Shown here: positions 12,701 to 24,705 of the stretch, piece by piece
Numbering within the stretch: position 1 is the stretch's first letter
Layout of the letters: each line of letters begins with the position of its first letter
Assembly (NCBI GenBank): GCA_030737835.1
Contig: CM060850.1
Span: 30,545,716 to 30,609,715 of the forward strand
Length of the DNA: 64,000 nucleotides
Direction of reading: 5' to 3'
Source: Acorus gramineus
Lineage: Eukaryota > Streptophyta > Magnoliopsida > Acorales > Acoraceae
The notes under the pieces: model-generated
Told to the model about the DNA's origin: nothing
Seen by the model: the letters and a program-made list of their open reading frames with translations, nothing else
Databases searched by the model: none
Program-made: the position numbers and the translations under genes

Positions 12701-13185
12701 GTGGACTCACATTATTTCAAAAAGAAATGCAGAGGCCAGACATGGCAGCTAATAATGCCAAATACTTGAATATGTTTGGTGGGGGTAAAAGTACTAGCAA
12801 GATCTGCTCTTTTTTTTTTGGTATCAGGGAAAAAAAAACCCACCCATTTCATGTTATAGTGTTGCAAATGCAGGCAGAGTATATAAAAGGACATGCAGAA
12901 GCAGCATTCATGCATTTGATGTAACATAAAATTATAATGTCAAGCCTCATTGGGACTGAGTGCAAATCATAGAAAAACAAAAGAACAGACCAGTAGCCAC
13001 TCCCCTACAGCAGAGAAGGTTTATCAGGAGAGAAAGACAGGGAGAGTTTTTAGAAAAACAAGTTAATTCTGTGAACAGCTTCAAGCCTTCATCATACCTC
13101 AATCATCTGCACGTGTAGGAACAGATAATGATTGTTAGGAGACATTCAGAGTCAGAAGAGAATAACAAAGTTGACTCGTTTTCAA

Positions 13186-16100
13186 CTAACCGTTCGGGGA
13201 TTGGGAGCTCGTCGCGGAGAAATCAGAGGAGGCCATTGGTATGGAAATGGAGAGTTGGGTGGTTGAGAATGACGAGCGGTTGGACCTCTCGTCATCCAAA
13301 TCTGACCATGAATCCCTCGCCTTGGGCCATTCGTCGAAGAAAGGTCGGAGAAACTGAGCTTCCTGTTTCACGGGCTCAGCAGAACAGAAGTCACTCCCAA
13401 AAAATGAATGCTGTTGCAGTTGCTGCTTGGACAGCGCAGAAGCAAGCGTTGAGTGTCCGAAGTCTTGCATGGATCGCATTTGGGGATAGTCGCTTTGGAG
13501 GAATGAGCCATTTCTAGGCTTTGAAGTTTGGAAGCAGGATACTCCAGATGGCATCAGACTCCATGTGCTGTCAAGGGAGGAATCCATTGTGAGGCTTCTC
13601 ACAGTTCCGGATGCTTCAGAGAAGAAACTATGTTCATCAACATCCCCCTTCATTCCATGGAGATATCTGTGCGTTCTCGGCAGAGTGGAGGAGGACATGT
13701 TAAAAGTGCATAATCTTGAAAAACAAGTTTCCTAGGATCACAAGATAGTTACAAAGTACAATATTTATTTTGGTAATCCAACTCATAAACATAGCTCATG
13801 AGAACTTAAAAGTTTTCCTTCCATGGGATTTGAGCAATCAATTGACATACTTGTTAAATACTTTAATATATAAAGGTCCACATAAATTTGATGTAAATGA
13901 GAGTCATAGGAACATGAGATGAAATTAGAGGTTTCATGGTAATCACAAGTTAAGCGGCTCACAAGGAGACCAACATGCAGTGAATCTGCTATGATTGCTG
14001 GTCCGATGTGGGTATCTCATAGTCAAAGCGCAGGGTGGTTTTCAGAGAGAAGCTACAAATTTTTGTTTGCAATATTGTCAATAAAGCAAGTCATTTCATT
14101 GAGGGCTTTATGGGATATTCAGAACTGATATAACAGCAAACAAGAGTTGAATGTTAATCTATCATGTACAACTGAATATGGACAATTTCGTCACCAAAGA
14201 ACTTCATGTGCTCCAGCAGAACAATGTACTGAATCACTGATAGTTATTTAAAAGCAAAATATCTGTTGATCTGTAGCACATTAGAACACTATGAAAGAAA
14301 AATTGATTCACTTACAGGAGACATTACAAGATTTATATCAAAAAGTAATTTTCAGAAAATCTTACACTTGGATGGGTAGATTTATAATGAGAAATGGGAA
14401 GACATTCTAGGCCCTACCGTCTTAAAGCATTGGGAAATAGTGAAGAGCTTAACTCACAATTGCTTCTGAAATTCTTCATCAAAAGCATATTGAATATGGT
14501 ACAGAACATCATACAGGCATGTAAATCAAGAAGGTGAGTTCACAACCTTTATCAGCATCAATCTAAAAGTCCACCTAGAATTTAGTGAATCCAAATCGGA
14601 TTTATGTTCACAGGTGCATTGAACCTGCTTATTATTGCAATCTTCTGGCCAAAAGGAGAGCTTGTGTCATTGACTCTTATGCCTTGCTAAAAGAGGTTCA
14701 GGAGATTGGCAACACAGAGAACCAGGAGTTGTTTTGATCCAATTAACCTACTACTAACAGTCTTGAGTTCTAAATAACTGGGTTGGTTGGGTAGAAACTT
14801 GACAAACAGTACAAACTAAAATTTCCACAGTTATTAACAATTCTCAATAAGTTTTAATAAAAAAAGATAGAGAAAAAAAATGCACATATAAATTCCGATC
14901 CACTTAAGACCAGTACCATGAAATTGGGATAGCTACCCTTCATAGGCAATCATTTAAACCGATGATCAAGAACTTCATCAGATACAAGAAGAAATACTAC
15001 CAGAAGAGAAATTACAGACATGGGGAATCTTGCGATCTTACTTATTTCTCGCATAGGTCAAGTTATTTGAAACTATATATAACGGATTTCAGAAAGGCCT
15101 TACTTGCAATCACAGTAAATAATCTAAAAATACGCGCACTGTTTTTGTGTTATATTTTGATACTCAACTATATCATTTAGCTGAATGAAGAAGCTACTTA
15201 TGTTCACAGAGTGATGTACCAATGTACCATCATAAATCAAACAGAGTCTAGCAAATAAGTTGTTCCTTGAGTACCTCAAACATAAACAAGCCTTAAGTAG
15301 AACAGTTCACCTGTAATCTTTGCTACCAATTCCATAGGTACCAGGTGGTTCCATCTGCAGGGAAGACACATTGCTGCTCCCGGAGCCAATTGAGTTCAAA
15401 GGCAGGCTATGGAAGCCTCCACCACTACCACCACAACCACCAGTGGTGGTGGAAGATGAACCGGCAGAGGCAGAGAGGGACGTGAGAGTCGATGAAGACT
15501 GAGAGAGGGAGTGGGTTTCCACAGGCTTTCTTGAACGGTTTCGGCCACGATGCATATGACGCTCACAGTATTTGGAGTCCGGATAAGCATCCTTCGAGCA
15601 CCTCCACTTCTTACCATCCGTCCTCCTGCACCGCCCTGGCTCCGGGTCCAGTTTCTTCCCATAATACGAGCAATACCCCACTGTCTCAAGCAAATCAATG
15701 CATAAATGTGGTGACATATGTGTATCGATTAATACCAAATAGAAAAGCTAAACAGTTTCACTCATATAAATGCAAGCGGAATGGCACGAGTTGGATTGAC
15801 AACATGGGATCACATAAATCAGTGAGAACTTCCAGTAAAAGATCAAAAAGCGAAAACAATGGGAAGAGAAGAGTCCCAAGATTCATATAAAACCGAAAGA
15901 GGTATATGAATGAGCTGAAAAGAATTGTCAAAGAACGCAAATGGCTCTGATTTGCAACAAAATCAAAACAAAGCAGGGCCGCATATAAAGCCCTCATAGA
16001 AACTATGGGAAATCAATAGAGAGTTACAGATCCTCAACATAACACTAAAAAATAACTAGATAAACAAAATCATAGACAAGAACCCTAAATGACCTAAAGA

Positions 16101-16689
16101 AACACAATATAAAAAAAACCTGATTTGCACTAAAAAAAAAAACAAAACAGGATCGATAACATCACCGCCCACAACCAAATCTACAAAAATTGATAAAAAA
16201 AAATTAGAAAACAAAAGGATAATTTTTTTCCACAAAAAAAAAAGACATTTTTTTTCCGGATTGAAACAAGTCTCCCAAAGCCAATGTCAAGCCATGCCCC
16301 AATAAAAAAAAAAAAACAGAGAATCCATCGAATATGAAATAATAAATCCCATCAACCAAACTAAACAATAAAAATATGACAAAAATAGAAAATACAAAAC
16401 CGCAATAGCATCAACGATTCATTAAAACAAAGAACGAGTGAATCTTCACAGAGACTGTACTAGTTGGGTGGTGGAAGAAGCGAGCGGACAAGGCTTCGAA
16501 GCTCTTCCTGATGGGGAGGAGGAGGTCGGGAGGGACGGCCATCCCCGCCATCATGTACTTGAATATCAGCGCCTGATGTTCCAGTTCCTTCCACTGCGAC
16601 GCCGTGAACGGCGGTCTCATCCCACCCCCCGCCGCCGTCCCCGCCCCGGCCGACGCCGTCGCGCCGTTCATTGTCTCCTCCCCCTCCAA
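13186..16689 (-). CDS. Growth-regulating factor (GRF) transcription factor
   Basis: Three exons on the minus strand (16689-16461, 15680-15311, 13666-13186) join to 359 residues. Both introns are GT/AG, and both junctions fall inside codons (Met77 and the Arg after KDY). The QLQ domain (about residues 26-62, [16 protein letters not shown]) binds GIF co-activators. The WRC domain follows (about 88-131) with the C3H set Cys94, Cys104, Cys115, His118 for DNA binding, then a basic nuclear signal [11 protein letters not shown]. The C-terminal part carries the conserved motifs FFDEWP and [14 protein letters not shown]. The short N-terminus and the segment after QLQ are closest to rice GRF1-like proteins as I know them. 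GRFs promote cell proliferation in leaves and other organs. The start is the first ATG in frame before QLQ. A miR396 site overlaps the end of WRC. Confidence 0.95.
15517..15538 (-). promoter_or_regulatory. miR396 target site in the GRF mRNA
   Basis: The transcript here is complementary to miR396 along the codons for RSRKPVE. The pairing is complete except for the one-base bulge known from eudicot GRF targets and a mismatch near the miRNA 3' end. The complement of the site begins TTCCACAGGCTTTCTTG, against TTCCACAGCTTTCTTG in the miRNA. This implies post-transcriptional limitation of the GRF, as in other plants. Confidence 0.9.
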
Positions 16690-16878
16690 ATCCCCTGCTC
16701 AAACAGTCCCCGGGACAACCAAAAGAGGAACAAAGGGTGCGAAGAGTACAGAAGCAGTGGCGGCTCAGACATAACGGGAACCGCCGAAAATGGCGGTCTC
16801 TCCCGATGAGAAAACGTAGGGTTTCGCCATTTTAGGAAGTGAAGGTGAGAGAGAAAAAGAGAGATGCGTGGGAGGGGC

Positions 16879-16888
16879 TTTTTATACA
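16879..16888 (-). promoter_or_regulatory. Possible TATA box of the GRF gene
   Basis: On the minus strand the sequence reads TATAAAAAGC about 190 bases before the GRF start codon. The stretch between is rich in GA/TC, as in many plant 5' leaders. It is supported by position only. Confidence 0.4.
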
Positions 16889-16889
16889 A

Positions 16890-18625
16890 GGGTCCTTTAT
16901 TTTATCAGTCGTTTCTGATAAGAGAGAGTTTTGCAGGGATCGATGCAGCTATTAATGGAGTTGTGTGTTCCGTAGAGAGAGAGAGAGTGTTGAGAGAGTT
17001 TTTTTTTATAAGCATCCATTTTTTAAAAAAATTAATCTATTTCAAGATATTTTTTTATTTAGATCTGACAATGATTATCATAATAGTGTATTATTTTCTA
17101 GATACTTTGACCAACTGTGCACGGAGATGTTAACTTCAACATTCCGTTTTCGGTATAAAAAAATTATGAAATAGGTAGATAAATGCTATTTTAAATATAT
17201 TTATTTAATAAATATTTAAAAAACACACATTATATAAAATACAAAAAAGAGAGTAAAATAGAGAAGAAGGGATTAATTTTTTTTATTCGATTTGAAAATT
17301 CATTATACTACGGTGATTATCATACATTTAAAAACAGATTTGAACAGGGATTAAAAACTACAAACTACAGATAGATTTCTATATATAAAAAAAATCAAAA
17401 TTTGAGTTTTATAGAAGCAGTATAGAGATAGCTTTTGTTTAAAATTAATTTTATAATCATGCAATCAAACACAGCAAGAGATAAGTTTTCCTGTTTGAGT
17501 TTTTGGGATGTGACATGACTAAATAATAAAGAAAAATAAGAAAAAATACATTTATTTTTAGACAATAAATCATATCAAATATGTCTCGATAAACTATGAA
17601 CAAGTATGATAATGATTCTAACATGTATTTAAATTGTTTATCACTTCTTATACATACTAATGAATAAAAATATTATTTTTTAAAAAAAAAATGATATTTG
17701 TCATGGTTAATGATGGTTCCTGGCTCAACATCATGTTAATACAAGAAATATTCTATTTTAGGATATGGAATATAGGAAAACAGTATTTAAATAAGCCTAC
17801 CAATAACTATGAAAATCTAAATCAGTCCTGTTATCAATGGAATACCCTTTAAACACGGAAAAACCAAGAGCGCCTTTGTCACCTCTACTGTGAATCAGAT
17901 ATTAGTTTATTTTTAATATAAAAATATATTATGAAATCCTATTAAAAAAATATTTATGTGTACATAAAATCTATAAATTTGTTTAAAATTTAATTAGATT
18001 GGATGAATATGTAATATAGATTCCTTTCTAATTAAATTTAATTAAGATTTCATTATACAGATTAGGAGAATGAACAAATGTTTAAGATAATAAAGGATTT
18101 TAATAACTCTATAAGGAATTTACTAATTTACTTTTTAGATTTTCATAAATTTTTAGAGAGTTGTATCGGTTTTTTTCAATAAAGATAGTAAATTTTAAAA
18201 GAGTATTACAATAATTTATCATGCATTAGGGTTAGCCACATATTTTATTCATTCTGTTATAGTAATTATTAAAATAAATATTATTTAAAAAAAACGACTT
18301 GAAAAGATTTATTGATTTTATAATGATTTTTTTTATTTTCATAAATTTTTAAAAAGCTATATTGATTATATATATATATTTTTTATTTTTGAGAGGCGTA
18401 GACAATTTATCCTTTGATCATATATTTTTCATTATTTTATATCATTGTTGATAAATTATTGCACGTAACACACTCATTTGTATCAAGTTGGATAAATGAG
18501 AAATGGATTTTAATGGAGCTGGGTGTCCCATTGGGAGGAGTTTTTTTTTTTTTATCCATTGATGTTCGTGAAAGAAACCATGCGGCACCAATTTTTAGGA
18601 AACTATAGACCTAAAAAAAAATATG
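16890..18625. other. Intergenic, no gene seen
   Basis: A GA-rich patch (16970-17000) is followed by very AT-rich sequence up to the copia target site. No coding signal or element ends were recognised. Confidence 0.5.
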
Positions 18626-18630
18626 AGGAC

Positions 18631-18941
18631 TGTTGTAAACTAAATAGAATATAAATACATAAGAGTATATAAACAAAACACACAAGCATATAGAAGAGAA
18701 GTAGAGAGAGATTCTTATTCACTATTTTTTTTTTTTTTAATACAAGAGAGAACCCCCTCTATTTATAGGGTGCATAGAGGAATCCCAAAGGTGGAGAGTT
18801 ACAAGTCTATAGAGGTGAGGGGGAGATAGTGGGGCACTAATGGGAGTGTTATGGAATAGAAGAGGGGGGAGGTTATGGAGTTGAAGAGTGGGGGAGGTTA
18901 TAGGTTAGAGAAGTGGTGGTTATCCACCATATCTCACAACA
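18631..18941 (-). repeat. Copia LTR (3' LTR of the element)
   Basis: It begins TGTTGT and ends ACAACA, the short inverted termini. It is a direct repeat of 24392-24700. It carries CTATAAATAG on the minus strand (18759-18768). Relative to the other LTR it has a longer T-run and small indels. Confidence 0.95.
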
Positions 18942-18950
18942 CTCCCCCTT
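18942..18950 (-). other. Polypurine tract of the copia element
   Basis: On the minus strand AAGGGGGAG abuts the start of the 3' LTR. This is the expected position for the primer of plus-strand synthesis. Confidence 0.8.
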
Positions 18951-18975
18951 GGATGACCACCACGCTAAGAAAATT

Positions 18976-19144
18976 GCCTCATTAAAACCTTGCTTGGAAA
19001 ACCCAATGGGAAAAAACCAAAGCGAAGGAAAAAGAGTACAATGTAACTTAATCGTATAATAGTGTATGCGTTTGACACTGCCTCATTAAAACCTTGCCAG
19101 GAAAACCCAATGGGACAAAACCTAGGCGAAGGAAAAAGAGTACA
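18976..19144 (-). repeat. 65-bp direct repeat in the copia 3' untranslated part
   Basis: Units 18976-19040 and 19080-19144 are direct repeats with a few mismatches, both beginning gcctcattaaaaccttg and ending aaagagtaca on the plus strand. They lie between the pol end and the polypurine tract. A similar block is familiar from other plant copia elements, so it may be a family feature. Confidence 0.75.
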
Positions 19145-19192
19145 GTTCGCAAAATGTCATCAAAAATTACTCCCCCTCATAAGTACAAGATT

Positions 19193-22100
19193 TCAAGAAT
19201 TTTGGTCGCAAACTCGTCGCATCCCGATTTCATACACCAGCTTCTTGAATGTTGATGTCGACAAAGCTTTAGTAAACAAATCTGCAAGATTGTCCTTTGA
19301 CTGAATTTGTTGAACATCAATTTCATGTCTCTGCTGGAGCTCATGAGTGTAAAAGAATTTTGGAGAAATATGCTTTGTTCTATCACCCTTGATATATCCC
19401 CCTTTGATTTGAGCAATGCATGCTGCATTGTCTTCATATATAGTTGTTGGAACATCTGTAATGAGAGATAGTCCGCATGCAGTACGAATATGATGAACCA
19501 AAGACCTTATCCACACGCATTCCCGGCTTGCTTCGTGGAGTGCAAGAATCTCAGAGTGGTTAGAAGACGTGGCGACCAAAGTCTGTTTCGTAGATCGCCA
19601 AGAGATTGCTGTGCCACCGCAAGTGAATACATAGCCTGTTTGTGAGCGAGCCTTGTGAGGATCTGAAAGATATCCTGAATCTGCATAACCCTTTAGTTGT
19701 GCACCATTATTGGAATCCTTTGCATAGAATAGACCCATGTCTGACGTTCCACGAAGATAACGAAAAATGTGCTTCACACCATTCCAATGCCTTCGAGTTG
19801 GTGCAGAGCTAAATCTGGCCAATAAATTAACTGAAAATGCAATGTCAGGTCTAGTGCATTGGGCCAAATATAATAAGGCACCAATTGCACTAAGATATGG
19901 TACTTCAGGACCAAGAAGATTTTCAGTATCTTCTTTTGGACGAAAAGGATCCTTTTTGGGTCAAGTAACCTTACTACCATTGGAGTACTTAATGGATGAC
20001 ATTTGTCCATATTAAAACGCTTCAGGATTTTTTCAACATATGTTGTTTGATGAACAAGTATCCCATTTGAACTTTGCTCAATTTGCAAGCCGAGACAATA
20101 TCTTGTTTTTCCAAGATCTTTCATTTCAAACTCCTTTTTCAGATATTCGGAAGCCTTTTTGAGCTCTTCAGGAGTCCCAATTAGATTAATATCATCAACA
20201 TATACTGCAATAATGGTAAATCCGAGTTCCATTTTCTTAATAAATACAGGGGCATATTGGATCATTGACATATCCTTCTTTTATTAAGTACTCACTAAGA
20301 CGGTTATACCACATTCGTCCAGATTGCTTTAATCCATACAAGGATCGTCTTAACTTGATTGAGTACATATTTCGTGGTTTTGCTTCAGGCAATTTTAGTC
20401 CTTCAGGAACTTTCATATAAATGTCGGTATCTAATTTTCCATATAAATATGCAGTAACCACATCCATTAGCTGCATGTCAAGTCCTTCTGAGACTACAAG
20501 ACTAATTAAATACCGAAATGTGATTGTGTCCATCACAGGAGAATATGTCTCTTCAAAATCTATCCCAGGTCTCTGCAGGAAACCCTGTGCCACAAGACGA
20601 GCTTTGTATCTAACAATCTCGTTTCTTTCATTTCGTTTTCTCGCAAACACCCATTTACATCCTACTGGTTTAACACCTTCAGGGGTTAGGACTACTGGTC
20701 CAAATACTTGGTGTTTTGCAAGTGAATCCAATTCTGTTTGAATAGCAGCTTTCCATTGTGGCCAACAATTTTTTCGTCTGCATTCATCCACTGAACGTGG
20801 TTCTAAATCATTATCTGAAATGATTTCTGTAGCTACTGCAAATGAGAATATATCATCAACAAGCACTTGCTTTCGATCCCACAATATTTGTGAATTTGCA
20901 TAATTTATGGAAATTTCTTCATTTCCATGTACTTGTTCTTCATGCACGGGCGTCACTTCAGGGACGTCAGTCTCTTCAGGGACTTGTGTCACTTCAGGGA
21001 CTTCTTCCTCTATAGGAGTTATTATTGTGGGTCTTTCAAGTGTTTCATACTCTTCTAGAGAATTATTCTTCATTGTTTTTCTCCTTCGGGGAGCTGAATC
21101 TTTTGAGCCTATAGGTCTTCCACGCTTCAGGCGTGTTTTTGTTGATTCATTAGCCGGCATATTAGCAGTTTTTCCTATTGGAACATTAATTCGAGCTGGA
21201 GTATTAGCAGCTGGAATATGTGATTTCATCACTTTTGCTGCATCATTGAATGCATCTGGCAATTGATGCGCAATTCTTTGAAGATGAGTGATTCTTTGCA
21301 CTTCAGTTTCACATTGATTAGTGCGAGGATCAAGATGAGACAAAGATGGAGTTTTCCATATAAGTTCACGTCGTTCTTCTGGCGACGGATTTTCTCCCCC
21401 TAATGACGGGAATATTGTCTCATCAAAATGACAATCCGCAAATCGAGCGGTAAAAACATCCCCTGTCAATGGTTCAAGATATCTTATAATAGAGGGAGAA
21501 TCAAAGCCTACATAAATTCCCAATCGACGTTGAGGGCCCATTTTAGTTCGTTGTGTAGGGGCAATAGGAACTTGTACAGCACAACCAAAAATTCGAAGAT
21601 GTGAAATATTTGGTTGATGACCCAGTACGAGCTGTAAAGGGGAATATTGATGATAAGCAGTTGGCCGAAGGCGAACTAATGCTGCTGCATGCAATATAGC
21701 ATGACCCCAAGCTGAAACGGGTAATTTTGTCCTCAAAAGCATAGGACGTGCAATTAGCTGAAGATGCTTAATAAATGATTCAGCTAATCCATTTTGGGTG
21801 TGCACATGAGCAACAGGGTGTTCAACATCGATGCCATGCGACATACAATAGTCGTTAAAAGTTTTCGATGTGAATTCACCAGCTCCATCAAGACGTATTG
21901 ACTTTATATGATAATCCGAAAAATGCGACTGTAATCGGATTATCTGAGCAAGTAGTCTTGCAAATGCAGCATTCCGAGTGGATAATAGACAAACATGCGA
22001 CCATCTAGCAGATGCGTCTATCAATACCATAAAATACTTGAATGGTCCACATGGGGGGTGGATTGGGCCACATATATCCCCTTGGATTCTTTGCAAAAAT

Positions 22101-22729
22101 GTTGGTGACTCAACATTGACTTTTGTAGGGGATGGTCTAACTATCAATTTTCCTTGTGAGCACGAAGTGCATTGATAGTGATTAGGTAAAAGAATCTTCT
22201 GGTTCTTTAACGAATGCCCAAATGAATTATCAATTATTCGACGCATCATTGTAGATCCTGGATGCCCGAGACGATCATGCCAAAGTGTAAAAATATCTGA
22301 ATCATAGAACTTCTGGTTCATTACAGCATATGATTCGATTGTTTTTATGGTTGTATAATACAACCCAGATGAGAAAGCATGAAGTTTCTCTAATACATGT
22401 TTTTGGCCTGAAACAATTGAAGTAATACATAAATACTCCATATTGTTTTCATTGATAGTCTCAATATGATATCCATTAAGACGGATATCCTTAAAACTTA
22501 GCAGATTTCTTCTGGATCTTGCTGAATATAATGCATCATTAATACAAAATTTTGTACCTCCTGGTAATATTATATTTGCTCTTCCGGAGCCTTCAATTAA
22601 TTTCGTAGTACCAGAAATGGTATTAACATTTGCATTGATTAATGTCAATGTCGAGAAATATTGTTTATTTCGTAGGATCGTATGTGTTGTAGCGCTGTCT
22701 GCTAGACAAATGTCACCAACCATAGCCAT
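19193..22729 (-). pseudogene. Copia pol polyprotein, two frameshifts
   Basis: Three successive frames cover protease to RNase H. Frame 1 (22729 to about 20240, 830 codons) has the protease site DSATTH at residues 11-16, HDRLGHPG of the pre-integrase zinc region at 151-158, the integrase triad Asp218, Asp281, Glu317 with DD35E spacing, and the first part of the reverse transcriptase. Near 20240 a small deletion in a T/A run shifts the frame. Frame 2 (to about 19955) carries the catalytic YVDD. A missing A in an A-run near 19955 shifts it again. Frame 3 ends at 19193 and holds the RNase H part, including YADSGY. The first ATG is just before the protease, with no gag joined to it. Catalytic residues are kept, so decay seems limited to the shifts. 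Confidence 0.93.
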
Positions 22730-23297
22730 TCTTGTAAAAAAAAAAAAATGAAATAAATAAGATAAATATAAAAATAAGAAAAATGGATTTTAGATAACAA
22801 AGAAAAATTATAATTATAAAAATTATAAAAGTCTGATCGTACATCAGGTACGTGACCATATTTTTAAAGCACCAAATACATAACAATCATTTTCCTTGTG
22901 TTAGGGGTTTGTTCTGCAACCCTTTTCCCTTCAATTATGCTTTTGTTTAATAGCAAATCACTTCTAGTGATTTGAGATATTTTACAAACTTTATGATTGT
23001 TGTGCTTTCTCAACTATATAAATCATGATCTCATCATTCATGACCACAACTTCCATGGCGAACATAAAATAAAATGCATTTACTTCGGGTAATGATGCTA
23101 TGCCATTGAGTTGAGTTATATGATATTTTAAAAAAATCGTTGTTCGGCAACGAGAATATATAAACTCGATGCTCTCAATATTGCTACAACTGGAGCATAT
23201 TTGAGGCATAATGGCCGGTGGACCTTTGTCAATGAGGTATTAATCTTTAAATCCTCTTCATTATGATGATGCTGATGGTGAAATCTAATCATAATTT

Positions 23298-23900
23298 ACA
23301 TGTTCCTGATGGGATACATGGATCTTTTTTTATTATTATTTGGTCCTTCAAGGACCCAAAAAATATATCATATAACTTTTGTTTGGTACTATAGGGACAC
23401 GAACAATCATGATTTTTGTATAGTCCTTCAGGGCCAGAACAAAATAAAATTTTACATGTTCCTGCTGGGATACATGGATCTTTTTTTTATTTATTATTTG
23501 GTCTTTCAAGGACCCGAAAAATATATCATATAACTTTTGTTTGGTCCTACAGGGACACGAACAATCATAATTTTTTGTATAATCCTTCAGGGATAGAACA
23601 AAATAAAATTTTACATGTTCCTTCAAAGATTCATATAATCATAATTTTTGTACAATCCTTCAGGGATAAAATAAAATAAAATTTGTATGATCCTTCATGG
23701 ATACAATATAGTCATAGTCCTTCAGGGACATTTTTACATGATTTTTCAAGGATCCATGTAATAATTTTTATAGTCCTTCAGGGATAGAATAAAATTTGCA
23801 TGGTCTTATTGGAACACATTATTCATAACTTCTACATGGTCCTTCAGGGATCCATGTAATTACAATTTTTGTATGATCCTATAGGGACACATGACATTGT
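23298..23900. repeat. ~157-bp tandem repeat array inside the copia element
   Basis: Units start near 23298, 23453 and 23612 (steps of 155 and 159), followed by shorter degenerate units to about 23900. Each contains the phrases tacatgttcc, ggatacatggatc, 'ccttcaggga' and 'gggacacgaacaatcat'. The recurring TCCTTCAGGGA-type core appears more often than the full unit. The array occupies the position expected for gag. Confidence 0.85.
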
Positions 23901-24371
23901 AACATTAAAATGAATTTCAAATCAAATATAAATATCAAATTAATTGATATTTGTGAGAACTTCTGGTTCACATAGATGTATAATATTTAAATTTTAATAA
24001 AAGATGACAAACATGGAACAGTTACATGAAAAATAAATAATCAAATGATAGATGCCGCATACTGTTGTATGGAAAAATTGCATACTAGTTTTCATAAATT
24101 AATCATATCATAACATATGTATGAAAATTTTCATGGGGATTGCATATGAAAAATAAAAGATAGATGTATGCAGTACATCAGATGAAAATAAAAGATAGAT
24201 GTATACGGGTTCTACACATAATTTGCATACGGTTCCATGCATATTGAAAAAAAAATTAATCATATGTATGTAGTAGATGATTTACATAAAAATACATAAC
24301 ATCAAGAGGGAGTATATTTTTGATATAGATCATTAAGAACCCATCGATACAAACCTTTCTCTTTAACAAAG

Positions 24372-24390
24372 AGCTTCTCGTGCTGATAAC
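24372..24390 (-). other. Primer-binding site region of the copia element
   Basis: One base inside the 5' LTR the minus strand reads GTTATCAGCACGAGAAGCTC. TATCAG matches part of the complement of the initiator tRNA-Met 3' end, the usual copia primer, but the match is short. The position is certain; the tRNA identity is not. Confidence 0.5.
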
Positions 24391-24391
24391 G

Positions 24392-24700
24392 TGTTGTAAA
24401 CTAAATAGAATATGATATATAAGAGTATATAAATAAAGCACACAAGCATATAGAAGAGAAGTAGTAGAGAGAGATTCTTATTCACTATTTTGTTTATTGA
24501 ATACAAGAGAGAACCCCTCTATTTATAGGGTGCATAGAGGAATCCCAAAGGTGGAGAGTTACAAGTCTATAGAGGTGAGGGGGAGATAGTGGGGCACTAA
24601 TGGGAGTGTTATGGAATAGAAGAGTGGGAGGTTATGGAGTTGAAGAGTGGGGGAGGTTATAGGTTAGAGAAGTGGTGGTTATCCACCATATCTCACAACA
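24392..24700 (-). repeat. Copia LTR (5' LTR of the element)
   Basis: This is the LTR at the upstream end of the minus-strand element. It has TGTTGT...ACAACA termini and a CTATAAATAG TATA-type box on the minus strand (24519-24528), which would drive transcription into the element. Confidence 0.95.
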
Positions 24701-24705
24701 AGGAC

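Larger units (their letters stand above)
22730..24391 (-). other. Non-coding part between pol and 5' LTR, gag absent
   Basis: In copia elements gag should lie here. No frame longer than about 92 codons exists on the element's strand, and no CCHC zinc knuckle or gag-like segment could be read. Immediately before the pol start a run of T then ACAAG resembles a splice acceptor, which may or may not be used. Confidence 0.7.
18626..24705 (-). mobile_element. Ty1/copia LTR retrotransposon, defective
   Basis: The element spans 18631-24700 and is flanked by AGGAC on both sides (18626-18630, 24701-24705). It lies on the minus strand. The two LTRs are 311 and 309 bp, with about ten differences or indels between them (roughly 97% alike by eye). 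Order in the element: 5' LTR, primer site, ~1.66-kb non-coding part with tandem repeats, pol (protease, integrase, RT, RNase H), a 65-bp direct repeat, polypurine tract, 3' LTR. The integrase-before-RT order and pol motifs place it in copia; the motifs resemble the Ale/Retrofit group. No gag frame was found, and pol has two frameshifts. It is therefore not autonomous. Confidence 0.95.

Noticed and set aside
13128-13517. A 129-codon plus-strand frame
   Set aside because: It is the antisense shadow of GRF exon 3, whose minus frame carries the conserved FFDEWP and [14 protein letters not shown] motifs.
23298-23900. A CRISPR-like array
   Set aside because: Units are degenerate, about 157 bp, and lie inside a plant retrotransposon. 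There are no uniform spacers.
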